Shown: in pieces, positions 4,979-6,408 of the stretch | Numbering within the stretch: position 1 is the first letter of the stretch | Layout of the letters: each line of letters begins with the position of its first letter | Assembly: GCA_002337215.1 (NCBI GenBank) | Contig: DDFO01000014.1 | Location: forward strand, 88,061 to 94,468 | From: Phycisphaerales bacterium UBA1926 | GTDB taxonomy: Bacteria > Planctomycetota > Phycisphaerae > Phycisphaerales > UBA1924 | Reading direction: 5' to 3' | Length of the DNA stretch: 6,408 nt | The notes under the pieces: generated by a model | What the model was told of the DNA's origin: nothing | The model's input: the letters and a program-made list of their open reading frames with translations, nothing else | Database searches by the model: none | Position numbers and translations under genes: made by a program

Positions 4979-6241
4979 GGCCCCCACGGCAACGGGTTCA
5001 CTGTCCGCCTCGACGAACCAGAGGCAGAGCAGGCAGACCAACGCGTACTTGTCCCACGCGATGTGCGCTTTCATGAGCATCACCGCGTGGACGAGGACCA
5101 ACGCCGTTCCGAAGGACCAACTGCGGAACCGGAGCACCGCCGCCCCCGCGAGCACACCGAGTACGGCGACGCGGACCCCGTCGCGGTCGCCCAGAACCAG
5201 ACGCAACGCCTTGTCGAGAAACCCCATCGTCTCGATCGGATAATCCGTGTTGCCGATCGGCGGGAACGCCAGCACCAGCCCCCCGAGGATCGCGAGCAGG
5301 ACCACACCGCGCACCCGGACTCTGATCCCACCCCAGCTCCCCATCGACCGCCGGTCCCACCACTCCCAGACGCACCACAGCGGGACGTAGTACGCGCCGA
5401 TCACGGCGAGGAAGTAGACCGCGTTCCGAGGGATCAACGCCACCGTCGATCGCGTCTGGATGTCTTGCCGAAGAACCTCGCCAATCGGCGCAAAGCCCCC
5501 GAAGAAGACGACCCACGCCAGCAGAACCGCGCCCCCGGATGCGCAGACCCATCCCCCGGGATAGCCCGCGAACCGGCGGAGACCCGCCCCAACACCGTGG
5601 ATCCTGAGGTGCTCGACGAGGGCGTGCAGCCCGATCGCCGCGGGGACCGCGACCATGTACTGCCGGCTCGAAACACCGACCGCGAAGAAGACCGCCGCTG
5701 TGATCCAACGCGAACGCCGAAACGCGACGAGCCCGAAGAACGCCGCCGATGCCGCGATCATGTCCGTGTAGAGAAAAAAGCTCGATCCGATGAGATACGG
5801 AAACGAGAACGCGCAGCACGCCGCGGCCACCACCCGGCCGGGCCGGCCCCGCGCCAGCAGAACGAAGACCGAGAGCGTCGCGAACGACACCAACGCGTTG
5901 AACAACCGCCCGACCGCGATCCCGCCGCCGAAGCCGGCCTCCAGCCAGCCGAAAACCATGAACGGGAACGGCGTGCTCAGCTCGCCGTACCCGCGGAGCA
6001 ATTCCAACGACGGGATCGGCTCAGCCGCGAACCGGAGCGAGGTCGGCCAGAAGTGGACCTCGTCGCGAGAAGGCGCGCCGCCCAACCAGCCCAGCCACCA
6101 CGCGGCCGCTACATACCCCGCCAACGCAAGCAGCAAGAACCACAGCCTCGCCGCCCGATCGTTCACGCCCCCGCTCACCAGGTCGGCAGGGCATTCGCCC
6201 CCGCTGGGTTCAACGGTCGACTTTTCCGATCGCGACGACAT
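4910..6241 (-). CDS. Multipass membrane protein, GT-C/ALG10-like glycosyltransferase
   Basis: A 443-residue integral membrane protein with roughly nine to eleven hydrophobic segments, the first at about 32-52 and the last around 397-410. The layout is that of GT-C glycosyltransferases, which transfer sugars from polyprenyl-phosphate donors outside the cytoplasm: an acidic pair in the first loop (SRDEVHFW, 58-65), then ELSTPFPF (87-94), FFLYTD (155-160) and SSRQYMVAVPA (191-201). These resemble, in order, the DE-x-x-H, TTPP, YTD and RQTN-type motifs of the eukaryotic DIE2/ALG10 alpha-1,2-glucosyltransferases, and WDKYAL (396-401) sits where that family has its final conserved segment. The resemblance is from memory of motifs, so substrate and linkage are unknown. 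The ATG at 6241 has only a weak GGCGG upstream; GTG codons at 6178 (residue 22) and 6166 (residue 26) would still precede the first membrane segment, and residues 1-25 are not membrane-like. The last 35 or so residues are low-complexity, and the final 69 bp lie antisense to the end of mutY. A GT2 gene diverges from its start. Confidence 0.82.
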   Translation of the reverse strand: MSSRSEKSTVEPSGGECPADLVSGGVNDRAARLWFLLLALAGYVAAAWWLGWLGGAPSRDEVHFWPTSLRFAAEPIPSLELLRGYGELSTPFPFMVFGWLEAGFGGGIAVGRLFNALVSFATLSVFVLLARGRPGRVVAAACCAFSFPYLIGSSFFLYTDMIAASAAFFGLVAFRRSRWITAAVFFAVGVSSRQYMVAVPAAIGLHALVEHLRIHGVGAGLRRFAGYPGGWVCASGGAVLLAWVVFFGGFAPIGEVLRQDIQTRSTVALIPRNAVYFLAVIGAYYVPLWCVWEWWDRRSMGSWGGIRVRVRGVVLLAILGGLVLAFPPIGNTDYPIETMGFLDKALRLVLGDRDGVRVAVLGVLAGAAVLRFRSWSFGTALVLVHAVMLMKAHIAWDKYALVCLLCLWFVEADSEPVAVGASPVGEQDPPLGGAEGERGDLPA

Positions 6242-6244
6242 AAA
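6217..6244 (+). promoter_or_regulatory. Candidate promoter of the GT2 gene
   Basis: TCGACT (6217-6222, 4 of 6 to the -35 consensus), a 16-nt spacer, and CATAAA (6239-6244, 4 of 6 to the -10 consensus). Transcription would begin around 6251, one or two bases before the ATG at 6253, giving an almost leaderless mRNA, which fits the absence of a Shine-Dalgarno. The match is modest and the element lies inside the first codons of the divergent membrane protein as annotated. Confidence 0.25.
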
Positions 6245-6252
6245 GTGCCGCC

Positions 6253-6408
6253 ATGGTAGTGGCAGTCGTAATACCCGTCTACAACGAGCAAGAGCTGCTG
6301 CCCAAGCTCATCGCCCGACTCGATGCGACACCGCGCCCGACCGACACGACCGGCCTCACCCTCACCCGTCACGTCTTCCTCGTCGACGACGGTTCCACCG
6401 ACGGCACC
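6253..6408 (+). CDS. Family 2 glycosyltransferase, N-terminal 52 residues, cut by window edge
   Basis: Start of a GT2 enzyme of the polyprenyl-phosphate sugar synthase type (DPM1/ALG5/ArnC-like), which moves a sugar from a nucleotide donor to a lipid phosphate or another acceptor on the cytoplasmic side. The 52 visible residues carry the two opening GT-A elements: VVIPVYNEQELLPKLI (5-20), the nucleotide-binding first strand and helix, and VFLVDDGSTDGT (41-52), the second strand with the acidic pair that contacts the nucleotide. The start is firm: an in-frame TAA at 6241-6243 lies three codons before the ATG. No Shine-Dalgarno is present. Between the two elements a longer than usual stretch (about 22-40, rich in T, P and R) separates helix and strand. 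Its start is 11 bp from that of the divergent GT-C-like membrane protein, suggesting shared function. The subfamily cannot be settled without the rest of the gene. Confidence 0.88.
   Translation, partial: MVVAVVIPVYNEQELLPKLIARLDATPRPTDTTGLTLTRHVFLVDDGSTDGT

Noticed and set aside
5063..6259. 398-codon plus-strand open frame opposite the GT-C-like gene
   Set aside because: Composition dominated by R, P, D, E and H with no motif, whereas the minus strand gives clear membrane segments and GT-C-like motifs.
1..6408. CRISPR array, tRNA, rRNA, transposase or phage genes
   Set aside because: No regularly spaced long repeats, cloverleaf, rRNA-like stretch or recombinase motif was seen on either strand by eye.

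Overview
This GC-rich window (mostly G or C at third codon positions) has seven protein-coding genes, two cut by the window ends. Gene content and style suggest a Gram-negative-like bacterium, most plausibly Planctomycetota (Phycisphaerae-like): a lone Nfu N-terminal-domain protein, a split ATP synthase gene order, GTG starts and few strong Shine-Dalgarno sites. This placement is an inference, not a database result. No rRNA, tRNA, CRISPR or mobile element was seen.

Layout. Positions 1-1106 (minus) hold the first 368 codons of atpA, the F1 ATP synthase alpha subunit. Upstream lies a 295-bp non-coding gap with several stem-loops and a 13-bp tandem duplication. Then come cdaR (1402-2544, minus) and cdaA (2541-3446, minus), overlapping by ATGA, which form a membrane-bound c-di-AMP synthesis pair. 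A 175-bp divergent intergenic region carries repeated ACACC-type motifs and a perfect 8-bp inverted repeat. On the plus strand follow a small Nfu N-terminal-domain protein (3622-3927) and mutY (3920-4978), overlapping by 8 nt. A multipass membrane protein resembling GT-C/ALG10 glycosyltransferases (4910-6241, minus) runs tail to tail into mutY with a 69-bp overlap. Its start lies only 11 bp from the start of a divergent GT2 glycosyltransferase (6253 to the window end, plus).

How the genes fit together. The cdaA-cdaR unit makes and modulates c-di-AMP; the usual partner glmM does not follow, and atpA comes next instead. The Nfu-domain protein and MutY look like one transcription unit in which an Fe-S-assembly-related domain precedes a [4Fe-4S] DNA repair glycosylase. 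The GT2/GT-C pair has the logic of a lipid-linked sugar pathway: a GT2 enzyme loads a sugar on a polyprenyl phosphate and a GT-C membrane enzyme uses it.

Most of the window is conserved housekeeping genes. The points worth following are a DGA-to-DLA change in the CdaA active-site motif, a roughly 14-residue insertion next to Walker B in the ATP synthase alpha subunit, an altered FSH loop in MutY, the motif array in the divergent promoter region, and the ALG10-like/GT2 divergent pair with a possible near-leaderless promoter.
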